A stretch of 64,000 nucleotides of DNA from Gammaproteobacteria bacterium (GTDB taxonomy: Bacteria > Pseudomonadota > Gammaproteobacteria > Pseudomonadales > Pseudohongiellaceae): NCBI GenBank assembly GCA_012960305.1, contig DUBM01000007.1:1-64000 (forward strand). Reading direction: 5' to 3'. This document shows, piece after piece, positions 46,763 to 54,806 of the stretch. A program made the translations under genes and the position numbers. The notes beneath the pieces were generated by a model, which made no database searches, had not been told where the DNA came from, and worked only from the letters and a program-made list of their open reading frames with translations. Numbering within the stretch: the stretch's first letter is position 1; each line of letters starts with the position of its first letter.

Positions 46763-46948
46763 CTCTAGTTATTTACTCATTGGTAGGCTGCTGTGTGGAT
46801 ATGAGAATTTAATGGAAGCTAGTCCAAGTTACTACTAAAATAGAGGCTGAATTGCTATAAGTGTGGCCGCAATAATTTGAATTTGTTGACGTCAGCTGTC
46901 ACACCGCTTGCGAACTGCAAAACACTACAAGATTAATAAGGGGTAGTC

Positions 46949-47401
46949 GTGACAGGAAAGTATTATGAAGAATTGGAAGTTGGCGCTGAATTCGAGCATT
47001 TGCCCCACCGCACGATCACCGAAACCGATAATCTACTCTTCTCCACAATGACTCATAACCCTCAGCCCCTGCATATCGATGCTGAATTCGCCGCATCTAC
47101 ACAGCATGGGCAGATTCTGGTAAACAGTCTATTTACCCTGGGTTTAGTGATAGGCCTTTCTGTTGGCGATACCACCCTAGGTACGACTATTGGTAATCTA
47201 GGAATGGAGAAAACAGAATTTCCCAACCCTGTATTTATTGGAGACACCATCAGAGTCACCACCAAAATTGTTGATAAACGTGAATCTAAGACAAAGCCTG
47301 ATCGTGGTATTGTTTGGTTCCAACATCAGGGTATTAACCAAAGAGATGAAATTATTTGTGATTGCTTAAGGAAAGGTATGATGATTAGGAAGCCAATTTA
47401 A
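46949..47401 (+). CDS. MaoC-family enoyl-CoA hydratase/dehydratase
   Basis: A 150-residue single-hotdog protein opening GKYYEELEVGAEFEHLPHRT. The hydratase motif is TMTHNPQPLHIDAEFAA (Asp/His dyad region, about residues 33-49), with GLVIGLSVGDTTLGTTIGNL after it. The start is GTG at 46949 with AAGGGG upstream. In this context it may dehydrate a beta-methylmalyl-CoA-like compound (the Mch role), but it is far shorter than the double-domain Chloroflexus enzyme. The stop overlaps the next start codon by one base (TAATG). Confidence 0.8.
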   Translation: MTGKYYEELEVGAEFEHLPHRTITETDNLLFSTMTHNPQPLHIDAEFAASTQHGQILVNSLFTLGLVIGLSVGDTTLGTTIGNLGMEKTEFPNPVFIGDTIRVTTKIVDKRESKTKPDRGIVWFQHQGINQRDEIICDCLRKGMMIRKPI

Positions 47402-48294
47402 TGACTTTAAGAAGATCGGTACATTTTGTACCTGGTGGTAATGACAAGATGCTCAACAAGGCACTGGGGTTTGCTGCCGACTCTCTTATTCTTGATTTAG
47501 AAGATTCAGTTACTCCAGATCGTAAAATAGCAGTTAGAAAAGAAGTTTGTACCTGGTTAGCAGAGACAGATTTTGGCATACAGGAACGTTTAGTGAGAGT
47601 GAACCCATTAGATACTGAGTGGGGGCGTGATGACCTCGAAGCGATTCTCGAAGCAAAGCCCGACGGTATTGTATTGCCCAAAGTTTTAGGCCGCGAAACC
47701 GTGGTTGCTGTTGATGCTCTTATGCAGCAAAAAGAAAAAGATGTCGGCTTAGAAGAAGGCACAATAAAATTATTGTTAATAGGTAGTGAAGTGGCCTCTG
47801 CGGTATTCGCCCTGCCACAGATGGTGGATCATCCCCGCGTTAACGCTGTCACCTGGGGGCCAGAAGACCTTTCCGCGTCTCTTGGGGCTAGAGCTAAACG
47901 TGATGAGAAAGGAAATTATTTAGAAGTGTTTAGTTTTGTGCGCTCTTACTGTTTATTGTCAGCAGTCGCTGCAAGTGTTCAGCCAATCGATGCTGTGTAT
48001 GTGGACATAAAAAACAATAAGGGTCTGGAGAAGGAGTGTCGTGACGCTGCCGATATGGGCTTTACAGGTAAAATGACCATCCATCCAGGTCAAATTGAAA
48101 TAGTGAACGCCGCCTTTACGCCAACGGCTGCAGAAATCGAAGCAGCAGGAGAGCTTGTCGCGGCTTTCAAAGAAAATGCAGAAACAGGGAACATGGCTTT
48201 TAAATTCAATGGCGAAATGGTTGACGTTCCCCATCTGCGTAGAGCAGAACAGATTCTTTCAATCGCTGCGCGCATAGCAGTACAGACGAGTTAA
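47401..48294 (+). CDS. CitE-like beta-hydroxyacyl-CoA lyase (malyl/citramalyl-CoA lyase type)
   Basis: A 297-residue TIM-barrel lyase. It opens LRRSVHFVPGGNDKMLNKAL, with DSLILDLEDSVTPDRKIAVR (Mg2+-binding region), RVNPLDTEWGRDDLEAI, WGPEDLSASLGAR and KMTIHPGQIEIVNAAFTP. CitE-like proteins of this type split or form malyl-, methylmalyl- or citramalyl-CoA. The clustered CoA transferase and hydratases point to a propionyl-CoA/glyoxylate or citramalate role. It starts on the last base of the MaoC stop and ends 3 bases before the acyl-CoA dehydrogenase start. Confidence 0.85.
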   Translation: MTLRRSVHFVPGGNDKMLNKALGFAADSLILDLEDSVTPDRKIAVRKEVCTWLAETDFGIQERLVRVNPLDTEWGRDDLEAILEAKPDGIVLPKVLGRETVVAVDALMQQKEKDVGLEEGTIKLLLIGSEVASAVFALPQMVDHPRVNAVTWGPEDLSASLGARAKRDEKGNYLEVFSFVRSYCLLSAVAASVQPIDAVYVDIKNNKGLEKECRDAADMGFTGKMTIHPGQIEIVNAAFTPTAAEIEAAGELVAAFKENAETGNMAFKFNGEMVDVPHLRRAEQILSIAARIAVQTS

Positions 48295-48297
48295 GCA

Positions 48298-49464
48298 ATG
48301 GATTTTACAGAAACGGAAGAGCATCGACTAATCCGCGACTCCATAGAAAAACTATGTAGTGGATTTAGTGATGATTATTGGGAAGAGCACGATCGTGAAC
48401 ATATATTCCCCATCGAGTTTTTTGACGAAATGGCCGCGGCCGGTTGGATAGGCATTGCTATTCCCGAACAATATGGTGGAGCGGGTAAAGGCATTCAAGA
48501 AGCAGCTATAGTTCTCGAAGCGGTGGCTGCGTCCGGAGCCTGTATGAATGGCGCAACTCCAGTGCATTTATCAATTTTCGGTATGCATCCGGTAGTAAAA
48601 CACGGCAGCGATAAGATGCGCGAAAAATACCTGCCTCCGGTAGCCAGAGGTGAGATGCATGTCGCCTTTGGTGTGACTGAACCCAACGCAGGCAGCGATA
48701 CCACATCAATTGAGACTTCCGCTAAGCTAGATGGCGACAATTATGTCGTGAGAGGTCGTAAGGTTTGGACCACAAAGGCATTGGAATCAGAGCGCGTATT
48801 ATTGCTGGTTCGTACAACCCCTAAAGAGAAAGTAAAACGTAAAACTGATGGGATGACATTGCTCTTGGCTGAGCTGCAAAAGCCCGAAGTCTCAATTTCT
48901 GTAATTCCTAAATTAGGCCGCAATGCTGTCAGAACATGCGAAGTTGTTTACGATGATCTAAAAGTGGCAGTGAGTGATCGAGTAGGAGAAGAGGGTAAAG
49001 GTTTTCGTTACCTGCTGGATGGTCTAAACGCGGAGCGCATTCTTATCGCTGCAGAATCAGTTGGTATTGGTCGTGCGGCTCTGCGACGTGCTGTGCAATA
49101 CGCCAATGAGCGGGTTGTGTTCAACCGACCTATTGGTAAAAATCAAGGCATTGCTTTTCCTCTAGCCGAAGCAAAAACAAGATTAGATGCTGCGGCATTG
49201 ATGGTGCAAAAAGCAGCCTGGCTACTAGATAGGAATCAGCCTTGCGGTACCGAGGCGAATATGGCCAAGTGGTTAGCTGCCGAGGCAGGATTTTTCGCCG
49301 CCGACAGTGCGATTCAAACCCATGGCGGCTATGGTTATGCGCGGGAGTATCATGTTGAGCGTTATTGGAGGGAGGCTCGCTTGATGAAGCTGGCACCAAT
49401 ATCTCAAGAAATGATTTTAAATTTTGTTGCCGAGCATGACCTGGGTCTTCCACGTTCCTATTAG
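48298..49464 (+). CDS. Acyl-CoA dehydrogenase family protein
   Basis: A 388-residue flavoprotein. It starts DFTETEEHRLIRDSIEKLCS. FAD- and substrate-binding segments are GVTEPNAGSDTTSIETSAKL, then VVFNRPIGKNQGIAFPLAEA and IQTHGGYGYAREYHVERYWR. Where many family members carry the catalytic Glu in a YEGT motif, this one reads RLMKLAPISQEMILNFVAEH, so the base is displaced or different. The pattern is seen in a subgroup with uncertain substrates. As the last gene of the MaoC-lyase operon it may introduce the double bond that the hydratases then use. Confidence 0.87.
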   Translation: MDFTETEEHRLIRDSIEKLCSGFSDDYWEEHDREHIFPIEFFDEMAAAGWIGIAIPEQYGGAGKGIQEAAIVLEAVAASGACMNGATPVHLSIFGMHPVVKHGSDKMREKYLPPVARGEMHVAFGVTEPNAGSDTTSIETSAKLDGDNYVVRGRKVWTTKALESERVLLLVRTTPKEKVKRKTDGMTLLLAELQKPEVSISVIPKLGRNAVRTCEVVYDDLKVAVSDRVGEEGKGFRYLLDGLNAERILIAAESVGIGRAALRRAVQYANERVVFNRPIGKNQGIAFPLAEAKTRLDAAALMVQKAAWLLDRNQPCGTEANMAKWLAAEAGFFAADSAIQTHGGYGYAREYHVERYWREARLMKLAPISQEMILNFVAEHDLGLPRSY

Positions 49465-49512
49465 AATTAGAGAAGTTTCAATACAAAATAAAAAACCAGA
49501 GAGATTACGATC

Positions 49513-51045
49513 ATGAAAATCTTGCGAGAAGGATTAACAATATTAATATTCGCCAGTTGTGCGACTTCGGCGGTTTCGGAGATTGAAGAACCTGTCGAAA
49601 TTACTGCGGGTAAAGTAACTGGGTTAGAACTAGAGAATGGTGTTCAGGCTTTTCTGGGGATTCCTTACGCGGCACCACCTGTTGGTGACTTAAGGTGGAA
49701 ACCGCCACTGCCAGCGATTCCATGGAAAGGGGTGAAGGTTGTCGATAGGCATGGTCCCGGATGTATACAACCGGGCGACTCTTATATGAGCGAAGATTGT
49801 TTGTTTCTGGACATTTGGACAAAAGCCGATGCAAGTGAAAAGTTGCCTGTTATGGTTTGGATTCACGGCGGCGGTTGGGCTTTCGGATCTAATTCGGTAG
49901 GAACATACGACGGTGTTAATTTCGCGGACAATGGGGTTGTGTTGGTCTCCGTTAATTATCGTATGAATAGTTTTGGGTGGATGGCTCACTCGGCTTTGTC
50001 CGAAGAATCAGAAAATGGCGTGTCGGGCAATTATGGAATTCTAGATCATATAGCGGCACTTGAGTGGGTGCAGGATAATATTGAGAAATTTGGTGGCGAT
50101 AAAGATAACGTCACCATATTTGGTGAATCAGCTGGGGGTGGGAGTATTTATGCTTTATTAGCAACTCCAAAGGCCGAAGGTCTGTATCACAAGGCTATAT
50201 CGGAGAGTACCTGGATAAATTCGAATAACGTGACTAATCTCAAACATTCGAATGGATTTCAAGATAGTGCAGAAGTTCTTGGCTCGAAGGCTATTGCAGG
50301 CAAATTGGGTAATGCTGATTCGGATGTTTTAACCAGGATGCGCTCTATGTCTGCCCAGGAAGTCTTAGAATTAGAACATAGCGTCGCTTTGATAGTGGAT
50401 GGTTGGTTGTTTGAAGAGGATCCGATTGAAACCTTCGGTAAGGGTAGCCACAACAATGTTCCCATTATTAGTGGCTATAATGATGGTGAAGGACTGATGT
50501 TTGTAAGGCAAGGAAGTGAACCATCCTCCTTAGAGGAACAGAAAAATCAACGGACTAGTCAAGTAGGACAGTTTAACGAAGATCTAGTGAATTTCTACGT
50601 TGCCGAGAGCTCTGACCAAATTTTCGATACAGAAGTCGATTACAGCAGTGACAGTACTTTCATAAGAGCTAGCCGCGAATTGGGTTTAGCTGGGGCTCGG
50701 GCTGGGCAACAGAACACCTATTTATATGTTTTTACAAGAAATGCAAATAATCAGGATCAAAGAGCTGCTCACTTTATGGAAGTTCCTTATGTGTTTAATA
50801 ATTTGCCTTCCAGAGCTTCACGAGATGATAAACAACTTGCTCAATTGATGAATGATTACTGGGTGCAATTTGCAAGGACCGGTTCGCCTAATAGACCGCG
50901 CTTACCTGTTTGGCCTTCTTATGAGCTGGAAGGACAGCAACATCAAGTATTAGATATCGAAATTTCGCAAGGTGAAAGGGATCGAAAACCACAGCTTGAT
51001 TTAATGGATACCTATGTTAGGGATCGCTATAAAGCGGCAAAATAA
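49513..51045 (+). CDS. Type B carboxylesterase, exported
   Basis: A 510-residue alpha/beta hydrolase with an N-terminal signal peptide (to about residue 22). The family is evident from VQAFLGIPYAAPPVGDLRWK and SEDCLFLDIW. The oxyanion hole is in VWIHGGGWAFGS, the nucleophile is Ser205 in FGESAGGGSIYAL, and the late HFMEVPYVFNNLP supplies the catalytic His region. It is probably a secreted or periplasmic ester hydrolase of broad specificity. It lies directly upstream of a B3-like metallo-hydrolase (36 bases between), perhaps as an operon. Confidence 0.88.
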   Translation: MKILREGLTILIFASCATSAVSEIEEPVEITAGKVTGLELENGVQAFLGIPYAAPPVGDLRWKPPLPAIPWKGVKVVDRHGPGCIQPGDSYMSEDCLFLDIWTKADASEKLPVMVWIHGGGWAFGSNSVGTYDGVNFADNGVVLVSVNYRMNSFGWMAHSALSEESENGVSGNYGILDHIAALEWVQDNIEKFGGDKDNVTIFGESAGGGSIYALLATPKAEGLYHKAISESTWINSNNVTNLKHSNGFQDSAEVLGSKAIAGKLGNADSDVLTRMRSMSAQEVLELEHSVALIVDGWLFEEDPIETFGKGSHNNVPIISGYNDGEGLMFVRQGSEPSSLEEQKNQRTSQVGQFNEDLVNFYVAESSDQIFDTEVDYSSDSTFIRASRELGLAGARAGQQNTYLYVFTRNANNQDQRAAHFMEVPYVFNNLPSRASRDDKQLAQLMNDYWVQFARTGSPNRPRLPVWPSYELEGQQHQVLDIEISQGERDRKPQLDLMDTYVRDRYKAAK

Positions 51046-51081
51046 AATAGTCTTATAAAGCTGGAATTTTAGGAAACCCGA

Positions 51082-51936
51082 ATGCAAAACAAGTTTAAAA
51101 ATGGATTAATCGCCTTTTTGTTATCTTGGTCGTTATTTAATTCGTGTTGGGCTCAAGACGTTGGTGATACTTTAGATCAAGCTGAGACGCAGCGAGTGGC
51201 ACCGTTTCAGGTATTCGATAATCTGTATTATGTCGGTGCGAAATGGGTGTCAGCTTGGTTGCTGGAAACAGATCAGGGGCTAATCTTATTTGATTCTCTT
51301 TATGGCGAGCTGACGGATCTTGTTATCGACAGCATTCGGGAGCTTGGATTCGATCCGGATGATATACGTTACCTTATAGTTACCCACGCTCACTATGACC
51401 ACATTGGCGGAGCTAGGCGCTTTCAGGATGAATTCGGTTCCGTGGTAATGATGACTGAAGAAGATTGGAATATGACCAATGAGCCAGCAATCTACCAAGA
51501 TTATCCTAAGCCCATTCGGCATTTAAGTGTCGCTGATGGCAGTACACTAAACCTCGGTCGAACACGGCTACGTTTTGTGCAGACCCCAGGTCACACCGTT
51601 GGTGTTCTTTCTACCCAATTCACTGTTTATGATAATGGCTATCCTCATGATGCCTTCATGTTTGGCGGAGTAGGCTTAAATTTTTCTGGCGTCGATAGAA
51701 CTGAAATGTACATCAATAGCGTTAAACGTTTAATGGGCTTCCAAGGAATAGAAGTTAACGTCCCCAATCACGAAGGGTCAGGTGAAGTCTTCGAACGATA
51801 TGAAATTTTACAAGACCGACAAGACGGTGACCCCCATGCATTCGTAGATCCTGAGCGCTGGACGGCTTGGCTAGATCAGCTGCTTATCGCCGCTGAAGCT
51901 AAATTAATTGATGAGCAAGAAGCGGCTGTTAATTAG
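51082..51936 (+). CDS. Subclass B3-like metallo-beta-lactamase fold hydrolase, exported
   Basis: A 284-residue metal hydrolase with a signal peptide (to about residue 24). Zinc ligands are visible as His102, His104, Asp106 and His107 in THAHYDHIGG, His171 in TPGHTVG, and His230 in VPNHEGSGEVFER. The run-up FDNLYYVGAKWVSAWLLETD and the C-terminal DPHAFVDPERWTAWLD are typical of the B3 group, which contains true beta-lactamases and other lactonase-like hydrolases. Activity against antibiotics cannot be inferred from the fold alone. It probably forms an operon with the carboxylesterase upstream. Confidence 0.82.
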   Translation: MQNKFKNGLIAFLLSWSLFNSCWAQDVGDTLDQAETQRVAPFQVFDNLYYVGAKWVSAWLLETDQGLILFDSLYGELTDLVIDSIRELGFDPDDIRYLIVTHAHYDHIGGARRFQDEFGSVVMMTEEDWNMTNEPAIYQDYPKPIRHLSVADGSTLNLGRTRLRFVQTPGHTVGVLSTQFTVYDNGYPHDAFMFGGVGLNFSGVDRTEMYINSVKRLMGFQGIEVNVPNHEGSGEVFERYEILQDRQDGDPHAFVDPERWTAWLDQLLIAAEAKLIDEQEAAVN

Positions 51937-52137
51937 TACGCTAGTGTTGGAAAAAACCACGAGTAAATTCGTTTGCAGGGAGATATCTTTCTATTTTTGA
52001 TAAAGGATTCAACCCGCCTTGCCCACTCTCATTGCCTTCAGCCACATTTATTCTCGTTTTTATTCACTGTTTTCTAGATTCTACCTCTACCATCAATAGA
52101 TAAACTAAAATTTATATCGAAGCTTTAGATATTATTA

Positions 52138-52578
52138 CTACAAAATCGCACTCTCTACAGCATATTTTTTTGCAAATATTTTTGGCATCTTAACTGGCCG
52201 CCCAGTTTCCAAGTTAGTACACACGAACTCCATCTTGGCCCGTACTAATGTACTCCCTGTCCCACTATTTATAACTTGAAACTGCCGGGAGGCCCGTAAT
52301 TTGCTGTCTGAAGCAATGATCCAGTTGCCTATTATTAAGTGATCTCCCTCGTAGGCAGATGCTTGTAAATCCACATTTACCTCTTTGACTGCCATACCTC
52401 TATTCATTTCTACGCAAATTTCTTCAGATAGTCCAACATCTGCTGAGTGAGAAAACATGCAATCTGTCATCCAAGCAATATAAAAATGATTTGAAACATG
52501 CCCATACCCATCTATATGACGTGAACCTACAATCATGTCTATCGTAAATGGCTTGGTTCTGTCCCAACTTAATATCAT
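52138..52578 (-). CDS. Hotdog acyl-CoA thioesterase (4HBT type)
   Basis: A 146-residue single-hotdog protein with the 4-hydroxybenzoyl-CoA thioesterase pattern SRHIDGYGHVSNHFYIAWM (about residues 18-36), where the Asp of D-x-x-GHVxN is the expected nucleophile or base. The typical second half follows with VDLQASAYEGDHLIIGNWI. Related proteins act on fatty acyl-CoA or aromatic CoA esters. No operon partner is visible; it lies between the B3-like gene and a Sel1 protein. The start ATG at 52578 has a purine-rich AGAGAGAA upstream. Confidence 0.8.
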   Translation of the reverse strand: MILSWDRTKPFTIDMIVGSRHIDGYGHVSNHFYIAWMTDCMFSHSADVGLSEEICVEMNRGMAVKEVNVDLQASAYEGDHLIIGNWIIASDSKLRASRQFQVINSGTGSTLVRAKMEFVCTNLETGRPVKMPKIFAKKYAVESAIL

Positions 52579-52829
52579 TATTCTCTCTGCTAAAAGTTAA
52601 TAAGTTATGAGAAAAATTTTGTGATATTGCACAGAGTCTTACACCTGATTTTATCTCGTAGCCAGATGATGTTTGAAATCAGAGTCTGCGGAAAAGAGTT
52701 TTTGCTTCCGCACCGAAATGCGCGGGCCGCATCCGCAGCTTTTAATATCGACCCGCCATCCGGGTGGTCAGCGATGAAGCAAGAGGATGGCACTGAATTG
52801 GGTGTCAGTTTATCTTAAATCCGAGTGTC
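52579..52829. other. Short intergenic stretch, possible gene scrap
   Basis: About 250 bases between the thioesterase and the Sel1 gene. A plus-strand frame ends ARAASAAFNIDPPSGWSAMK and continues to a stop at 52818, but it has no homologue that I recognise and no good ribosome binding site. It may be nothing or the tail of a lost gene. Confidence 0.3.
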
Positions 52830-53447
52830 TTATTTGCCGATTTGCCACTGAGCATAGAGCCGTCGAGCATCGCTCAACTCAGTAACACTAAGATCACTTT
52901 CGATATCAGCTATTAGCGCGTCACCATCGGCATGATTGTTATAGGCGGCCATGCTGGCCCAGGCATGAGCTTCTACTGGATTACGCCTAACGGCATCACC
53001 TCTCTGGAACATCTTCGCCAGTGCGTAAGCGGCGTTAGCGTGACCACCTTGGCCTGCGAACTCATACCATTCCACCGCCATTGTGAGATTTTTGCTCACT
53101 CCCTGACCCTCAAAGTAGAGACTGGCCAGATTAAATTGCGCGTTCACATGCCCTTGCTCGGCAGCTGCCAAGGTCCAGTTAAAGGCTTGTTCTAAATCCT
53201 GTTTAACGCCCTGACCAGTAAAATACAAGATAGCCAGATTGAACTGGGCCAAATCTAGCCCTTCTTCCGCTGCAATAGAAAATTCATGAAAAGCGATATC
53301 AAAATCACCTTTGAAAGCCGCATTCACTCCATCTTCATAGTCTGCATTCGCTTGACTTGTAACCAAGTTACTAAATAGAACTACGAAAGTGATGAACATC
53401 GGCCGCAAGAGCCTAATTGTGTTCGCTGTAAGTTCGCGTATTTGCAT
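52830..53447 (-). CDS. Sel1-repeat protein, exported
   Basis: A 205-residue protein with a signal sequence (to about residue 35) and at least three Sel1/TPR-like helical repeats. The repeat pattern is A-x-x-x-L-x-x-x-Y-x-x-GQGV, seen as LDLAQFNLAILYFTGQGVKQ, then VNAQFNLASLYFEGQGVSKN, and ANAAYALAKMFQRGDAVRRN, each about 36 residues apart. Sel1 proteins act as scaffolds for protein interaction; the partners here are unknown. It lies just upstream of tRNA-Arg on the opposite strand. Confidence 0.82.
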   Translation of the reverse strand: MQIRELTANTIRLLRPMFITFVVLFSNLVTSQANADYEDGVNAAFKGDFDIAFHEFSIAAEEGLDLAQFNLAILYFTGQGVKQDLEQAFNWTLAAAEQGHVNAQFNLASLYFEGQGVSKNLTMAVEWYEFAGQGGHANAAYALAKMFQRGDAVRRNPVEAHAWASMAAYNNHADGDALIADIESDLSVTELSDARRLYAQWQIGK

Positions 53448-53532
53448 AGCTATGTCTCTATAATTTCGAGATATTCTAGTTTATTACAGCTTTGTCTGAG
53501 AGAAAACAGAAGTGAAGAATTAGGCCTTAGAT

Positions 53533-53565
53533 TTGACTATGAAAAACCGCGAATTTCGCTATAAT
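53533..53565 (+). promoter_or_regulatory. Probable tRNA-Arg promoter
   Basis: TTGACT at 53533-53538 and TATAAT at 53560-53565 (21-base spacer, unusually long), with a GC-rich stretch before the tRNA start at 53580. Confidence 0.45.
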
Positions 53566-53579
53566 ACCGCCCTCTTCAC

Positions 53580-53656
53580 GCACCCGTAGCTCAGCTGGAT
53601 AGAGTACCTGGCTACGAACTAGGGGGTCGCACGTTCGAATCGTGCCGGGTGCGCCA
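53580..53656 (+). tRNA. tRNA-Arg(ACG)
   Basis: A 77-base tRNA. Acceptor GCACCCG (53580-53586) pairs with CGGGTGC (53646-53652), discriminator G, CCA encoded at 53654-53656. The anticodon ACG is at 53614-53616. The T arm contains GTTCGAATC. A34 of this tRNA is the substrate of TadA, encoded at 4270-4785. Confidence 0.97.
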
Positions 53657-53697
53657 CACATAAAAATGCCCGCTACAGTGGGCATTTTTATGTGTGG
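53654..53697 (+). terminator. Terminator after tRNA-Arg overlapping the CCA end
   Basis: Perfect 18-base arms (53654-53671 and 53680-53697) around an 8-base loop. Arms start CCACACATAAAAATGCCC, so the pairing includes the tRNA's own CCA, and a T run follows the GGGC. Confidence 0.85.
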
Positions 53698-53841
53698 ATT
53701 GCCCAACCGATTTCTTTTCAGAATGGATTATTCATGGCTTTTTCGTTAAGCATAGTTAGTATCTCTTCGAAATAGCTGGGCTTCTCCCAAGAAACTATAA
53801 AGGTCCTAGCTTCCCCAATCCAAGTGCTGTAAAAAGATGCC

Positions 53842-54690
53842 ATGAAAGTTCCTAAACGAATCCAACCCCTTATAGATGAAGGTCTTATTGACGAAGTCGT
53901 CAGCAGATTAATGAGCGGTAAGGAGGCCGATGTCTATGTGGTGCGCTGCAATGCCGAAATTCGCTGCGCCAAGGTGTATAAAGAAGCGGCTAAACGTGGC
54001 TTTAAAAAGTCTGTACTGTATCGCGAGGGTCGCAAGACCCGTAATAGTCGTCGCTCACGAGCTATGGACAAAGGTTCAAAATTTGGCCGCCAACAGCAGG
54101 AAGAGACTTGGCACAATGCCGAAGTAGATGCACTTCGCAAACTTGCTGCTGCCGGTGTGCGAGTTCCTCAGCCTTATGCCTGCGTCGACGGTGTTTTGTT
54201 GATGGAGCTGGTTGTCGACAGTGGGGGTGTTGTAGCGCCGCGCCTGAGCGACGTTATGATGTCAGCCGAAGAGGCTGTGGAAGGACATGCCCAGGTTATG
54301 CGTTTCGTGATTCTTATGCTTTGCGCCGGTCTTATTCACGGGGACTTATCGGAATTCAATATACTGATGGCTGAGAGTGGTCCCGTAATTATCGACTTGC
54401 CCCAGGCTGTGGATGCCGCAGCCAATAACAACGCCGAGTCTATGTTGGAGCGAGATGTAAACAAAATAACAAGTTACTACGGTCAGTTCGCCCCGGAACT
54501 GCTAACTAGTCAATATGCCAAGGAAATCTGGAATCTGTTCGAGCAAAGTGAGCTTAGAGTTGACTCCAAATTAACGGGTATGTTCGCTGTGAATTCGGAG
54601 GCCGCCGATGTCGATGGCGTGATGAGGGAAATAGAATCAGCTAACGAAGAAGAGCGAAGTCGTCAGGAACGGTTAATTGAGGTGCTATGA
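53842..54690 (+). CDS. RIO-family protein kinase (PA4780 type)
   Basis: A 282-residue RIO1-like serine/threonine kinase. It opens KVPKRIQPLIDEGLIDEVVS. The P-loop-like segment is LMSGKEADVYVV, the ATP lysine is in AKVYKEA, and the catalytic loop HGDLSEFNIL and metal-binding IDLPQAVD are intact. Bacterial RIO kinases of this type are widespread in Pseudomonas and relatives, with no settled substrate. The start is the ATG at 53842. It is monocistronic, convergent with the PQQ dehydrogenase gene. Confidence 0.9.
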   Translation: MKVPKRIQPLIDEGLIDEVVSRLMSGKEADVYVVRCNAEIRCAKVYKEAAKRGFKKSVLYREGRKTRNSRRSRAMDKGSKFGRQQQEETWHNAEVDALRKLAAAGVRVPQPYACVDGVLLMELVVDSGGVVAPRLSDVMMSAEEAVEGHAQVMRFVILMLCAGLIHGDLSEFNILMAESGPVIIDLPQAVDAAANNNAESMLERDVNKITSYYGQFAPELLTSQYAKEIWNLFEQSELRVDSKLTGMFAVNSEAADVDGVMREIESANEEERSRQERLIEVL

Positions 54691-54736
54691 ATCATAGCTT
54701 CTATGGTTAGATCAGAAGAAAAATAGCGCCCATAAA

Positions 54737-54779
54737 AAGGTCAGAACAAAACACAACATTGTATTCCTGCTCCGACCTT
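54737..54779 (-). terminator. Probable terminator for the PQQ dehydrogenase gene
   Basis: On the minus strand AAGGTC (54779-54774) pairs with GACCTT (54742-54737), followed by TTTT. The loop is long (31 bases) and the stem short, so confidence is moderate. It lies between the two convergent genes. Confidence 0.45.
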
Positions 54780-54806
54780 CTTAAGTTCTAAACCTGTCTA
54801 AATCAG

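Noticed and set aside
52621..52818. 65-residue frame between thioesterase and Sel1 genes
   Set aside because: No recognisable domain, no ribosome binding site, and a mixed composition; noted only as a possible scrap.
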